The translations under genes were made by a program, and so were the position numbers. From Pelagicoccus sp. SDUM812003 (lineage in GTDB: Bacteria > Verrucomicrobiota > Verrucomicrobiia > Opitutales > Opitutaceae), in NCBI RefSeq assembly GCF_031127815.1, contig NZ_JARXHY010000011.1:62001-126000 (forward strand): a stretch of DNA of 64,000 bases. Direction: 5' to 3'. Positions within the stretch are counted from its first letter, which is position 1. Every line of letters starts with the position of its first letter. The notes under the pieces were generated by a model. It saw only the letters and a program-made list of their open reading frames with translations, was not told the DNA's origin and made no database searches. Shown in pieces: positions 25,344 through 33,437 of this stretch.

Positions 25344-25955
25344 TTAGTTCACCTGGCTGCGGAAGTGCTGGAGCGAAATGCTCTCCAAACGAACGAGGAA
25401 GCTTTCGTAGTCGATGACCTTCTGCTTGAGGAAGTAGACGAAAATGTAGCCCGGGATGGCTAGGCAAAGGCCCATCTGGGTGGTGATGAGGGCGACCTGA
25501 ATACCGCCTGCCACGATGCTGGTGGTGCTTTCGGAGCCGCCGAGAGCGATGCCGTAGAAGGTGGTCAACATACCGAGCACCGTACCGAGCAGACCCAGTA
25601 GCGGAGCGGTGTTGATCATGATCTGGAGAAACGTGATGTTGTGCTGCAAGCGAGGGATTTCGGCGGTGCGGATCTCTTCGAAGCGGCTCTGAATGTCGCT
25701 GAGCGAACCTACGCCGTCCTGCGAGTAGCGGATGATCTCTCCCACGGTGCCCTTCGCCTTGCTGGAGTCCTTGACCCAGGCCTCGCAGGTTTCGATGGAG
25801 GTCTTCTTGTGGTTGCCTCTCATGAAGAATAGGAGGAGGCGGGCTCCCACGTAAAATGCCACCAGCCCCAGGAGGAAGAGGGGGATCATGATCCAGCCAC
25901 CGGAGAAGATGATCGAAATGGCTTCGTTAAGGGTTTGCATGAATGAATTTTCCAT
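25344..25955 (-). CDS. exbB: MotA/TolQ/ExbB proton channel family protein
   Basis: Channel subunit of a TonB energising complex in the inner membrane. Transmembrane helices lie near residues 15-36 (FSGGWIMIPLFLLGLVAFYV), 110-130 (MINTAPLLGLLGTVLGMLTTFY) and 148-172 (GGIQVALITTQMGLCLAIPGYIFV), the three-helix plan of ExbB. The conserved GLLGTVLGM and GIQVALITTQMGL segments are clear. Two starts are possible: 25955, or ATG 25940 with GGAAAATT upstream. It is the first gene of a two-gene operon with tonB. A palindromic operator lies about 250 bases upstream. Confidence 0.9.
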   Translation of the reverse strand: MENSFMQTLNEAISIIFSGGWIMIPLFLLGLVAFYVGARLLLFFMRGNHKKTSIETCEAWVKDSSKAKGTVGEIIRYSQDGVGSLSDIQSRFEEIRTAEIPRLQHNITFLQIMINTAPLLGLLGTVLGMLTTFYGIALGGSESTTSIVAGGIQVALITTQMGLCLAIPGYIFVYFLKQKVIDYESFLVRLESISLQHFRSQVN

Positions 25956-26302
25956 CGAGGTATATGCTATGATTGCAAATCGCTCGTAGCGCGCCTCCCG
26001 CCGGTTCGCGTCTGTGGGGTCGTTCTTTGGGGAAGGGGGGTGCTAAGATCCGATTTGGATGTTGGTTGAAATAGCGCTTGCCCGAGCGAGTCAAGCGTAT
26101 CCCTGTGGAGCGAAGGGGCTCTCGCCACCCCGTTCTCAGACGGATTCGCAGACCTCGGAAAAGCCGCCCGGCCGTGTCCGACCGGAGCTCTATTAAGCTA
26201 TCTCCTACATTTGTACGTCAATCTCGTTTTTGCGCTAAAAGCGCTAAGGGCGCGATTTTGGGACAAGCCCGAATTGGAGAGGAGCGCAGCGCCAAAAGCG
26301 GT
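25956..26302. other. Regulatory intergenic region upstream of exbB
   Basis: This 347-base region holds the predicted promoter and palindrome for exbB (26192-26221). The 3' end of the SYLF gene borders it on the right. Between the promoter and exbB about 230 bases would form a long leader; I see no riboswitch-like conserved fold there. Confidence 0.5.
26192..26221 (-). promoter_or_regulatory. Predicted exbB promoter with embedded TACA-N2-TGTA operator
   Basis: On the minus strand TTGACG (plus 26216-26221) and CTTAAT (plus 26192-26197) are separated by 18 bases. The spacer contains TACATTTGTA on the plus strand (26206-26215), the same TACA-N2-TGTA core as the operator at 24515-24534. A bound repressor would block polymerase here. 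Confidence 0.5.
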
Positions 26303-27016
26303 CTAATCCAGGTCGGTCGGCCGGCCGTTCTCGATGCGCTTGAGCAGAACCGAGAGTTTGCTCAGGTGCTCGGGGCTCTCGATCTGCGGGTTTTTCACGA
26401 TATCCGGTACGGAAAGCCGCTCGCCGTAGGTGAGCTGATTGGACTTGCGATCGGGCAGCAGAAAACCGCCTTCGAAGGTGGCGCCGGCGTAAAGGCCTTC
26501 GGTGTCGGTGTAGGCGAGCAGATCGATCCCCTCTCCGATGCGAGCCTCGAAGGTCGAACCGGTGGGGCCGCGCGTCACGGTGGCGTCCACCCCGATCTGG
26601 AACTTCGCTTTCTCCAGCATGCGCAGGCTCTCGGTGTTCATGATGAGCAGCACCACGTTGAGGGTCTGCACGCCAAGCTGAAGTCCGCCGCTGATCTCCC
26701 CGGTCTTGATCCAGGCCGGCGCGCTCCACTGGTCGTCCTGATCTTTGATCATGGCGATGCCGAACCCGCCTTTGGCTCCGAAGATCACCCCTGCCTCGTA
26801 CTGGCGCAGGATGATGATGCCGCGAGCCTTGCTCATGATGTTGGCAGGGATCTTGGAATCCTCCTCGATTTGCAGCATTTCGAGGGACTTGACGATGCGG
26901 GCGGAGCGCCTGAGGAGCTTCGCCTGATCCTTCTCCACGTCGCCGGCGCTCGCGAGAGGAAGCGTCGCGAGAGCGATGAGTGTGAGAAGAAACGCTTTGA
27001 ATGGCTTGCGTGACAT
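26303..27016 (-). CDS. SYLF (YSC84-like) lipid-binding domain protein, exported
   Basis: A 237-residue protein with a Sec signal (FKAFLLTLIALATLPLASAGD), so periplasmic or outer-membrane associated. The SYLF domain runs from about residue 30 to 215: PANIMSKARGIIIL, YEAGVIFGAKGGFGIAMIK, WSAPAWIKTGEISGGLQLGVQ and YAGATFEGGFLLPDRKSN are characteristic. Eukaryotic members bind phosphoinositides; the role of bacterial ones is unclear. Start ATG 27016 is preferred over 27064 because the signal peptide begins there. A monocistronic gene. Confidence 0.88.
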   Translation of the reverse strand: MSRKPFKAFLLTLIALATLPLASAGDVEKDQAKLLRRSARIVKSLEMLQIEEDSKIPANIMSKARGIIILRQYEAGVIFGAKGGFGIAMIKDQDDQWSAPAWIKTGEISGGLQLGVQTLNVVLLIMNTESLRMLEKAKFQIGVDATVTRGPTGSTFEARIGEGIDLLAYTDTEGLYAGATFEGGFLLPDRKSNQLTYGERLSVPDIVKNPQIESPEHLSKLSVLLKRIENGRPTDLD

Positions 27017-27203
27017 GGAGCGAGAGAGCGGTGCAGGGATCGTAGCAGGATCCCGCATCTTCACGCGCGTTCAAGCTTTCATTGCGCGACGACGAACCAC
27101 CGCGGAGCCGTAAGCGGCGGCGCCGATGGCGTTTCGCACGGCTCCTTCGTGTCCGTTCGGGACGGGTTGGACCATCCGTTCGGGAGGGGCGATTCGGTGG
27201 CTC

Positions 27204-27902
27204 CTAGGGCGAGATGGTGAAACCGGCCGGCGTGGCTTGCCCGGGGATCTCGATGATTCCCAGCTCGAAGGCGCAGCGCGTCAGCTCCACGGCGCTCCGG
27301 GCGTCCAGTTTCTTCATCAAGTTGGCCCGATGGGCTTCAATGGTTTTCACGCTCACTTGCAGCATTTCGGCGATCTGCTTGGTGCTGAAGCCTTCGGCCA
27401 CCGCTTGCAGCACTTCGCGCTCGCGGTTGGAGAGTCGGCTTTTCTTCTTGGCGATGGAACTGCCTCCTAGATGCGATTCGCGCAGCAGGCTGGCGCACAG
27501 AGGGCAAAGGTAGCCGCTCCCGCTTTTGACTTCCCTCAACCCCTCCTTGAGTTTGGCAGCAGGCGAGTTTTTCGAGACGATGGCATGGCAGCCTAGCTCG
27601 AGAAGCTCTCGGATGGAATCGGGGGTGAAGTTCGAGGAGATGGCGACGAATTGGGTGTCAGGATGCTTTGGACCGAATTGTCGGAGGATTTCGATTCCGT
27701 TCAGTCCGGGAAGGAAGAGTTCGAAGATGACGATATCCGGTGTTTCCTCTTCGCAGAGTTTAAGTCCGGATCTGCCATCGGAAGCCTCCCCAACGACCAT
27801 TATGCCCGGAACGCTCAAGGCCATGGATGCTACGAGATCGCGCAGCATGGTCTGGTCCTCGATCACGACCAAGCGATTGGTTTGGTTGCTTAGCTGGCTC
27901 AT
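27204..27902 (-). CDS. LuxR-type response regulator with Glu at the phospho-acceptor site
   Basis: A 232-residue regulator with a receiver domain (residues 10-125) and a C-terminal LuxR/FixJ helix-turn-helix (LSNREREVLQAVAEGFSTKQIAEML, VKTIEAHRANLMKKL). The acidic pair Glu15-Asp16 and the Lys in VSKNS are present. However, the acceptor position reads PDIVIFELFLPGLNG, with Glu61 where Asp is expected. Glu can mimic a phosphorylated Asp, so the protein may be constitutively active or controlled otherwise. A short CPLCASLL insert lies between the domains. No histidine kinase gene is adjacent. The divergent neighbour at 28193 also carries a receiver domain. Confidence 0.9.
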   Translation of the reverse strand: MSQLSNQTNRLVVIEDQTMLRDLVASMALSVPGIMVVGEASDGRSGLKLCEEETPDIVIFELFLPGLNGIEILRQFGPKHPDTQFVAISSNFTPDSIRELLELGCHAIVSKNSPAAKLKEGLREVKSGSGYLCPLCASLLRESHLGGSSIAKKKSRLSNREREVLQAVAEGFSTKQIAEMLQVSVKTIEAHRANLMKKLDARSAVELTRCAFELGIIEIPGQATPAGFTISP

Positions 27903-28192
27903 ACGATGTTTCGAGTTGGTGTTTAGTATGCATTGTTCGGCTCAGGCGAGTTGGATAGTCGCAATGATAGCACGGATGGATTTCTAGTGAAAAATGCGCA
28001 GGTAAGAGTCTGGTTGTCGGATCTGGATACACTGAGTCCCCGACAGACCTTACGCCTAAGGGAATTAGGCTGAATAAGGAGGGTTGTCAAAGTGGATTAA
28101 CAGGTTTTTTAAATTCGAATGGCGTCAGAGTTTTGCTAAAATTCGCGGAGTAGTTCGCTATTATGAACTTACTCGGTTGATTAGGGAATTTT

Positions 28193-29389
28193 ATGGAAAT
28201 GAGAGAGGGGAAACAAATGCGAGATCGCGGCGCGGCGCCGGTGCCGAAAGGGGCGAGTTTTTACATACTTTCCGCATCCCTTAAGGTACTAGCACGTTCT
28301 GAGCCAGATGCCGACAGCTCCCGGTATCCCTGGATTAAGGAGGATCTGGCAGATCTTTTATGCCGTCAGGGCTACAAACTTGAGCAGGTAGGTGAGTTCC
28401 TGTGCCAGCTCGAGGGCTTGTCCGGCGAGAGATCGGGACGCGACACGCTAGGGTTTCCCCGGGGGGAAACGATTTTCGAGGCTCGAGAGCTCTTTCGGGA
28501 ACCGCGTTTGATCGGGCTTTTCGCTCAGGATCGCTCCGCGGGCGAGGCCTCGGTGGATCGAGCTGGGCTCTGGGAATGGGCCCGCGAGCAAGCGACGGCG
28601 CTTGGTTTGACCGCTCGGCGCGACGGAGGACTTTCCCTGCTAAAGACCCTGGTGGTGGATGCCAAGGAGGCCGCGGCGGAGTACAGCTCGATCATGCTGC
28701 GAAAGCTCGGCTGCAAGGTGCGGCTGGCGAGCTCTGCGGGCGAAGCGCTGGCCCTGGCGAAAGGAGTGGCTTTCGATCTGGTGATGGTGGACAACGCGAT
28801 TCCGGGCTTGGGAGCCCTGGACATGAGCGATTTGCTGGCTCGTCGGGCCCGTGAGCATTGGGGATACGAGCCGTTGGTGGTTCTCCTGACCGAGCACGAG
28901 CGCGAGTTGGATGGCTTGGGAAGTCGGCTTGTTCTCGAGAAGCCGGTCGCCTTGAACGAGCTGCGCCAGATCGCCTATCGCGCCAGCGAGGCGAGGGAAG
29001 GCCGACAGGTGGAGGGGGCCTTTCTGCACGAGCTTCCGGTGATCGAGCTGGGGGCTTGGCAGGACGAGGGGCCGCTGCTCACGCGACTGGCCCGCGCTTT
29101 GGTGGCTCAGGGGAAGGAGTTCGCGGGAAAGTGCTCGAAAGCGTCTTCGACGGAGGAGGAAGGCCTGGACCTCGAATTGGAGGTGCGCTCCTTGAAGAAC
29201 GGTGCGGACATTCTGCAGGCCCGCAGGCTGTCGGCGGTCTGCCAGGGGTTGCTCGATCAGCTCGAGGAAGGAACCGACAAGCCCCTTGCGGTGTTTCTCG
29301 AGCCTTTGCTAGGGGAAATCGAGCGGTTTCGCAGCTACGCGATAGGTAGAGGGCTCTTGCGAGACGAGGAAACGGGGCGTTCGGGGTAG
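28193..29389 (+). CDS. Receiver-domain protein with degenerate Hpt-like C-terminus
   Basis: A 398-residue signalling protein. The first 140 residues match no domain I know. A receiver domain spans about 148-270: LVVDAKEAAAE (acid patch), DLVMVDNAIPGLG with the acceptor Asp in VMVDN, and VLEKPVA with the Lys. The C-terminal 110 residues are helical and resemble a histidine phosphotransfer domain (LEVRSLKNGADILQARRLSAVCQ). Arg stands where the phospho-His of the HxLKG pattern would be, so it cannot relay phosphate. Two starts are possible, 28193 or 28217; the latter has GAGAGGGG at 28203-28210. It is divergent from the LuxR-type regulator. Confidence 0.75.
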   Translation: MEMREGKQMRDRGAAPVPKGASFYILSASLKVLARSEPDADSSRYPWIKEDLADLLCRQGYKLEQVGEFLCQLEGLSGERSGRDTLGFPRGETIFEARELFREPRLIGLFAQDRSAGEASVDRAGLWEWAREQATALGLTARRDGGLSLLKTLVVDAKEAAAEYSSIMLRKLGCKVRLASSAGEALALAKGVAFDLVMVDNAIPGLGALDMSDLLARRAREHWGYEPLVVLLTEHERELDGLGSRLVLEKPVALNELRQIAYRASEAREGRQVEGAFLHELPVIELGAWQDEGPLLTRLARALVAQGKEFAGKCSKASSTEEEGLDLELEVRSLKNGADILQARRLSAVCQGLLDQLEEGTDKPLAVFLEPLLGEIERFRSYAIGRGLLRDEETGRSG

Positions 29390-29466
29390 CGATTATCGCT
29401 TTTTCGCCTGCTCGCCGCTTAATTTGGGTTGATTTGGGGTCTGCCAGTCGTATCCAAGAACTCCTT

Positions 29467-29742
29467 ATGGCAAAATCTTCTTCTTCCACCAAGGCCAATG
29501 CGGCTTTCATGAAACCTGTAACTCCCGACGCAGCCCTTTCCGCTGTCGTTGGAGCTGACCCACTGCCGCGCACGGAATTGACCAAGAAACTTTGGGACTA
29601 CATCAAGGCGAACGACCTTCAGAATCCCGAGAACAAGCGCGAGATCATCGCGGACGCGAAGCTCAAGGAAGTTTTCGACGGCAAGGAAAAAGTCTCCATG
29701 TTCGAGATGACCAAGCTGGTCTCCAACCACCTCGTAAAGTAG
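29467..29742 (+). CDS. Stand-alone SWIB/MDM2 domain protein
   Basis: A 91-residue protein that is almost all SWIB domain: ALSAVVGADPLPRTELTKKL, WDYIKANDLQNPENKREI and KLKEVFDGKEKVSMFEMTKL. SWIB domains are best known in eukaryotic chromatin remodelers; in bacteria they occur mainly in Chlamydiae and relatives, alone or fused to topoisomerase I. The Ser/Lys-rich N-terminal tail could contact DNA. I start at ATG 29467 because the upstream extension (to 29434) is not part of the domain. A clear terminator follows. DNA-compaction or transcription roles are inferred from family. Confidence 0.92.
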   Translation: MAKSSSSTKANAAFMKPVTPDAALSAVVGADPLPRTELTKKLWDYIKANDLQNPENKREIIADAKLKEVFDGKEKVSMFEMTKLVSNHLVK

Positions 29743-29767
29743 TTTTCGAGATCCCTTTTCAAACGAA

Positions 29768-29798
29768 AAGCCCGGGGCGAGCGCTCCGGGCTTTTTTG
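29768..29798 (+). terminator. Rho-independent terminator after the SWIB gene
   Basis: AGCCCGG (29769-29775) pairs with CCGGGCT (29786-29792), with extra pairing inside, followed by a run of T. It lies 27 bases after the stop codon. Confidence 0.88.
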
Positions 29799-29921
29799 TA
29801 AGAGTCGACTGAGTTGAGGGTCGGCGTCTGTGGGGTCTTTCGACAGGTTTAGGGTTCCTTGCGCCGGGCGCTAGGGGACAAAGCGTGTTGGTGTTGTTTG
29901 GGGTCGGACGTGGTGGGGACT

Positions 29922-30776
29922 CTACCTCGTAATGCGGGATACGTCAAGGGACGCGCGGTTTTCTTCGGAGCCTTCCAGCTCGCTCTTCCAGTCTTTTGGA
30001 AAGCTCAGCGTGGAAAGCACGGGCAGGTGATCGGACGCGAAGCAGCGCAGCACCTCGGTGCGCTCGGCATGATAGGGCTGGGCGAGCAGGATGAAATCGA
30101 GTCCCCGGGAGGGGAAGTGGGTCGGAAAGGTGCGTTCGCTGCGCGGGACGTAGTCGTAGTTTTCCGCGTCCGCTGAGCGGTTTATCAGCTGGTGGACCGC
30201 GTCCTGCAGCGAGCGGGAGCTGGTGTTGAAGTCGCCGCAGATCAGCGGTGGCAGATGATAGGGATCGGCGAGGCTACGCTGGTGGATGGAGCTGAGCAGC
30301 TGGTCGATTTGGCGAAGGCGGGAGCGGCGGGAGCGGAAGTCGAGATGCAGGTTGATGACGTCGATCTGGGTGTTCTCGATCTTGAAGCAGGCTTCGAGGA
30401 AGCCCTTCTCCCCCAGACGCTTGGATCCGAAAGGGACCACCTTCCAAAACAGGGGCGGGTGCTTGGAAAGAAAGGCGTTTCCGTAGGCCAGAGGCTTGGC
30501 GCCTTCGCGGCGATTGTGGATGCCATGGATCGAGTAGGGGTAGTCCGTGGCGGATTGCAGGTAGTCGAGTAGATTGATGTGTCGGTTCCAATGCGAGGAA
30601 GCGTCGATCTCCTGCAGGGCCACGATATCGGGCTGATGCTTGCGGATGATGCTGGCGATGCGGTCGAGATTGCGGAAGAGCCCCTTCGCCCGGTTGAAGC
30701 CTTGGTACAAGGAAAGTCCGCGGCCGTGGGCGATGTTGAAAGTCATCAAGCTGAAGCTTTTCTGTTTCTCCTCCAT
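29922..30776 (-). CDS. Endonuclease/exonuclease/phosphatase family protein
   Basis: Metal-dependent hydrolase of the EEP (DNase I-like) fold, 284 residues, cytosolic. Motifs in order are FNIAHGRG near residue 13, DIVALQEIDASS with metal-binding Glu, INLHLDFRSRRSRLRQ, LICGDFNTSS with the GDFN catalytic Asp-Asn, LDFILL, and ASDHLPVLSTL with the terminal Asp-His pair. Family members cleave phosphodiesters in nucleic acids, phospholipids or sphingomyelin; the substrate is not determinable here. It is divergent from the helicase gene with about 107 bases between. Confidence 0.88.
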   Translation of the reverse strand: MEEKQKSFSLMTFNIAHGRGLSLYQGFNRAKGLFRNLDRIASIIRKHQPDIVALQEIDASSHWNRHINLLDYLQSATDYPYSIHGIHNRREGAKPLAYGNAFLSKHPPLFWKVVPFGSKRLGEKGFLEACFKIENTQIDVINLHLDFRSRRSRLRQIDQLLSSIHQRSLADPYHLPPLICGDFNTSSRSLQDAVHQLINRSADAENYDYVPRSERTFPTHFPSRGLDFILLAQPYHAERTEVLRCFASDHLPVLSTLSFPKDWKSELEGSEENRASLDVSRITR

Positions 30777-30883
30777 AATTCGTCTGAACGTTCCAACAGC
30801 ATAGCTGATTCCGCGCGAGAGGAAAGGGATGCCTCATCTTTACCCATCGAAAAATCTGGAGCTCGCCAGCCCGGCGCCCTTGG

Positions 30884-33409
30884 ATGGCAGCGAAGTCGAC
30901 GCCTCTCTGGCGGAGACCAACGCCCAATCCTACGCCAGTCGCCTTTGTGAATTCCTTCGGAGATCTCGATATACATCTTAAGATTCCGGACCTTTGGCAG
31001 CAGCAGGCATTGCGCTTGCTCAAGGAGGGCGGCGATGTGGTGGTGAGCGCCCCCACCGGCGCCGGAAAAACCTATCTGGTGGAGCTGATCGCGGAATCGC
31101 ATCGCCACGGCCAGATCGTGTTGGCGGTGCCCACCAGAGCCTTGGCCAACGACAAGCTCAGGGAGTTTCGGGCCAAAGGCTGGCGCGTGGGCATCGTGAC
31201 CGGCGACGTGACCATCGATCCGGAGGCTCCGGTAGTGGTGGCGACCCTCGAGACGCAGAAGCCCCGGTTTTTGAAGGGGGAAGGTCCGCAGCTCTTCGTG
31301 ATCGACGAGTATCAGATGATCGGGGACTCGGTGCGCGGGGTCAATTTCGAGTTGTGCGTCGCTCTGGCGCCTGTCCGCACGCAGCTGCTGATGCTCAGCG
31401 GTAGCGTCTCCAATGCGCAGGATATCGTTTCCTGGCTCGATCGCCTCGGTCGCAAAGCCTCTCTGGTCCAGCTCGACAAACGTCCCATTCCCTTGGAGGA
31501 GATCCATATCGACGCCCTGTCCGCCTCCCCGCCCCGCTCGGTGACCGGGTTCTGGCCGCGCTTGATCGCCAAGGCCTTGATGGCGGATTTGGGACCGGTC
31601 CTGGTTTTCGCTCCGCAGCGAAAGAGCGCCGAGGGGCTGGCGCGTCAGTTGGCAGGAGCGCTGCCCATCGAAAAGCCGCTTCACCTCAGCCCGGAGCAAA
31701 AGCGGCTAGCGGGCGGCACGCTGGAAAAACTGCTCTCGAAACGCGTCGCCTTTCACCACAGCGGCTTGAGCTATCAGCAGCGAGCGGGCCTAGTGGAGCC
31801 GCTGGCTAAAGCAGGACAGTTGCGTATCGTGGTCGCCACCACCGGGCTGGCGGCTGGAGTGAACTTTTCCATGCGATCGGTGCTGGTGACGGAAAGCCAG
31901 TTCACCCTCGGTCATGCCCAGCAGCTGATCAGCCCGGACGAGCTGCTTCAGATGTACGGACGAGCGGGGCGCCGCGGACTGGATACCGTCGGATATGCGT
32001 TGACGGCTCCCGATCGTCCGCGCCTCCGAGATGGAAAGCCGCGCCCGGTTCGACGCCCGAAGCTATTGGACTGGCCAAGCTTGATCGGCATCCTGGACGC
32101 TGCGTGCCGAAAGGGGGAGTCGCCTCTAGAAGCTGCTGTGGACGCGTGCGGGCGCTTGTTCAACGAGTCCGCCCTGTCCGTCGGCGTTGAGCATTGTATC
32201 CAGGTTCCTGATATGCCCTGCGGTTTGATGGTCGATGCGGAAAGGGCGCGCTACGCCCAGCCGGAGAGCGTGGAAATCCTCAACTCCCAAGGGGCATGGG
32301 AGCCGAGGCAGGCGCCGCAAACGCTTCCGTTGTCGGATTGCTACGCGAAAGGAGAATCTGGCTGGCGGCCAGCTCTCGCCGATCGAGCTTTCGTGGAGTC
32401 CTTAGGAGAGGGGAAGGTGGTCAGGCTTTCCGAGGAAGGAGAGCGGGAGCTGTGGGGCAAGCGCTTGTCCATCGGATTTCTCGATCGAAAACGAAAGGAC
32501 GTGGTTTCGCTGGCGGGCTGGGTCCGCGAAGCGTTCGCCAAAGCTGGTAGGGATCTGGCTAAGCGGCAGGATTTTGAGACGCTTGGGACGCTCGAGTGGG
32601 AGGCTGCGGTTGGATGCGGAAAACTCGTGGCCTTGCGTCGCGAAGGCTTTCGTGTCGCTGGTCTGTTCGATTTGAGCGAGAAGGAGGCGCAGGCGGATGT
32701 GGACGTTTTCGGCAAGGCCTTGGTCCAGGTGGAGACGCGAAAGGCTTACCCGGTCGAGTGTCAGAACTGTCCCCAGCACGCCGTCTGCGAGCAGGATCTC
32801 AGTCGAGCCCGTTCGGCCGCTCTGTGCTGGAGGCAGCTCAGTCTGATCGAACCCAATGGCGTTCCCACGCTGAGGGGGCAGATTTTCAGTCTGTTTCAAG
32901 GAGGTGAGGGCTTGGCTGTCGCTGCCGCCTTGGAGGATCATAGCTATTCGGTCGACGCCATCGCGCACGATATCGCCAATCTGAGAGCAGGGTATCGGTT
33001 TGACGACTACAGCCAATACAGTCACCGGCTCGCTAGAGCTTGTCGGGTAGCGTATTCAGATCGCAGCTACGAAGGATATTTGAAGCATGGATTGCCCCCG
33101 CAATATGGGGAAGGGGCCGCGGAGGTGATTGCGGAATGGATGCAATCCGGTGGAAAAGGGCGTCAGACGCTGAGCGAGAACCTGCGCCTCGGTGACGTGC
33201 AGCGAGCGCGCCAGGAGTGGCTGAGCCTGCTTCGCCACATCGTGAACGCGCCGCCGCTGCAGTGGGAGCGCTGGCTCGAACTGCAGTCGAGCGCCTCATC
33301 CATCTTGGAAACGGACGATCAGCGGCTATTGATCGACGACCTGCCGCCCCTTGAGCCTTTGCAGACGTCGAAGGTGAACCATCAGTTGAGGTTTCCGAGA
33401 AAGTGGTAG
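30884..33409 (+). CDS. Ski2-like superfamily 2 helicase with C-terminal cysteine cluster
   Basis: An 841-residue ATP-dependent helicase. The RecA domains carry SAPTGAGKT (Walker A, Lys62), VPTRALANDKL (Ia), IDEYQMIGD (motif II, Asp141-Glu142), LSGSV (III), FAPQRKS (IV), VVATTGLAAGVNFS (V) and YGRAGRRG (VI, residues 358-365). This is the Ski2/Hel308 pattern rather than RecQ. A C-terminal region of about 400 residues includes Cys626, Cys629, Cys635 and Cys648 in a C-x2-C-x5-C-x12-C arrangement, which could bind zinc or an iron-sulfur cluster. It is probably involved in RNA turnover or DNA repair, and is monocistronic. Confidence 0.85.
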   Translation: MAAKSTPLWRRPTPNPTPVAFVNSFGDLDIHLKIPDLWQQQALRLLKEGGDVVVSAPTGAGKTYLVELIAESHRHGQIVLAVPTRALANDKLREFRAKGWRVGIVTGDVTIDPEAPVVVATLETQKPRFLKGEGPQLFVIDEYQMIGDSVRGVNFELCVALAPVRTQLLMLSGSVSNAQDIVSWLDRLGRKASLVQLDKRPIPLEEIHIDALSASPPRSVTGFWPRLIAKALMADLGPVLVFAPQRKSAEGLARQLAGALPIEKPLHLSPEQKRLAGGTLEKLLSKRVAFHHSGLSYQQRAGLVEPLAKAGQLRIVVATTGLAAGVNFSMRSVLVTESQFTLGHAQQLISPDELLQMYGRAGRRGLDTVGYALTAPDRPRLRDGKPRPVRRPKLLDWPSLIGILDAACRKGESPLEAAVDACGRLFNESALSVGVEHCIQVPDMPCGLMVDAERARYAQPESVEILNSQGAWEPRQAPQTLPLSDCYAKGESGWRPALADRAFVESLGEGKVVRLSEEGERELWGKRLSIGFLDRKRKDVVSLAGWVREAFAKAGRDLAKRQDFETLGTLEWEAAVGCGKLVALRREGFRVAGLFDLSEKEAQADVDVFGKALVQVETRKAYPVECQNCPQHAVCEQDLSRARSAALCWRQLSLIEPNGVPTLRGQIFSLFQGGEGLAVAAALEDHSYSVDAIAHDIANLRAGYRFDDYSQYSHRLARACRVAYSDRSYEGYLKHGLPPQYGEGAAEVIAEWMQSGGKGRQTLSENLRLGDVQRARQEWLSLLRHIVNAPPLQWERWLELQSSASSILETDDQRLLIDDLPPLEPLQTSKVNHQLRFPRKW

Positions 33410-33437
33410 GTCCGTCGAGCGCGAGGCGCCAAGGGCC

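Noticed and set aside
28084-28284. TTG-start frame of 66 residues preceded by AAGGAGGG
   Set aside because: The purine-rich motif abuts the TTG with no spacer, the frame overlaps the start of the receiver gene by 90 bases, and the product is an arginine-rich string without domain features.
30746-31699. Open frame on the minus strand opposite the helicase 5' end
   Set aside because: Overlaps the Walker A and B coding region of the helicase and has no recognisable features.
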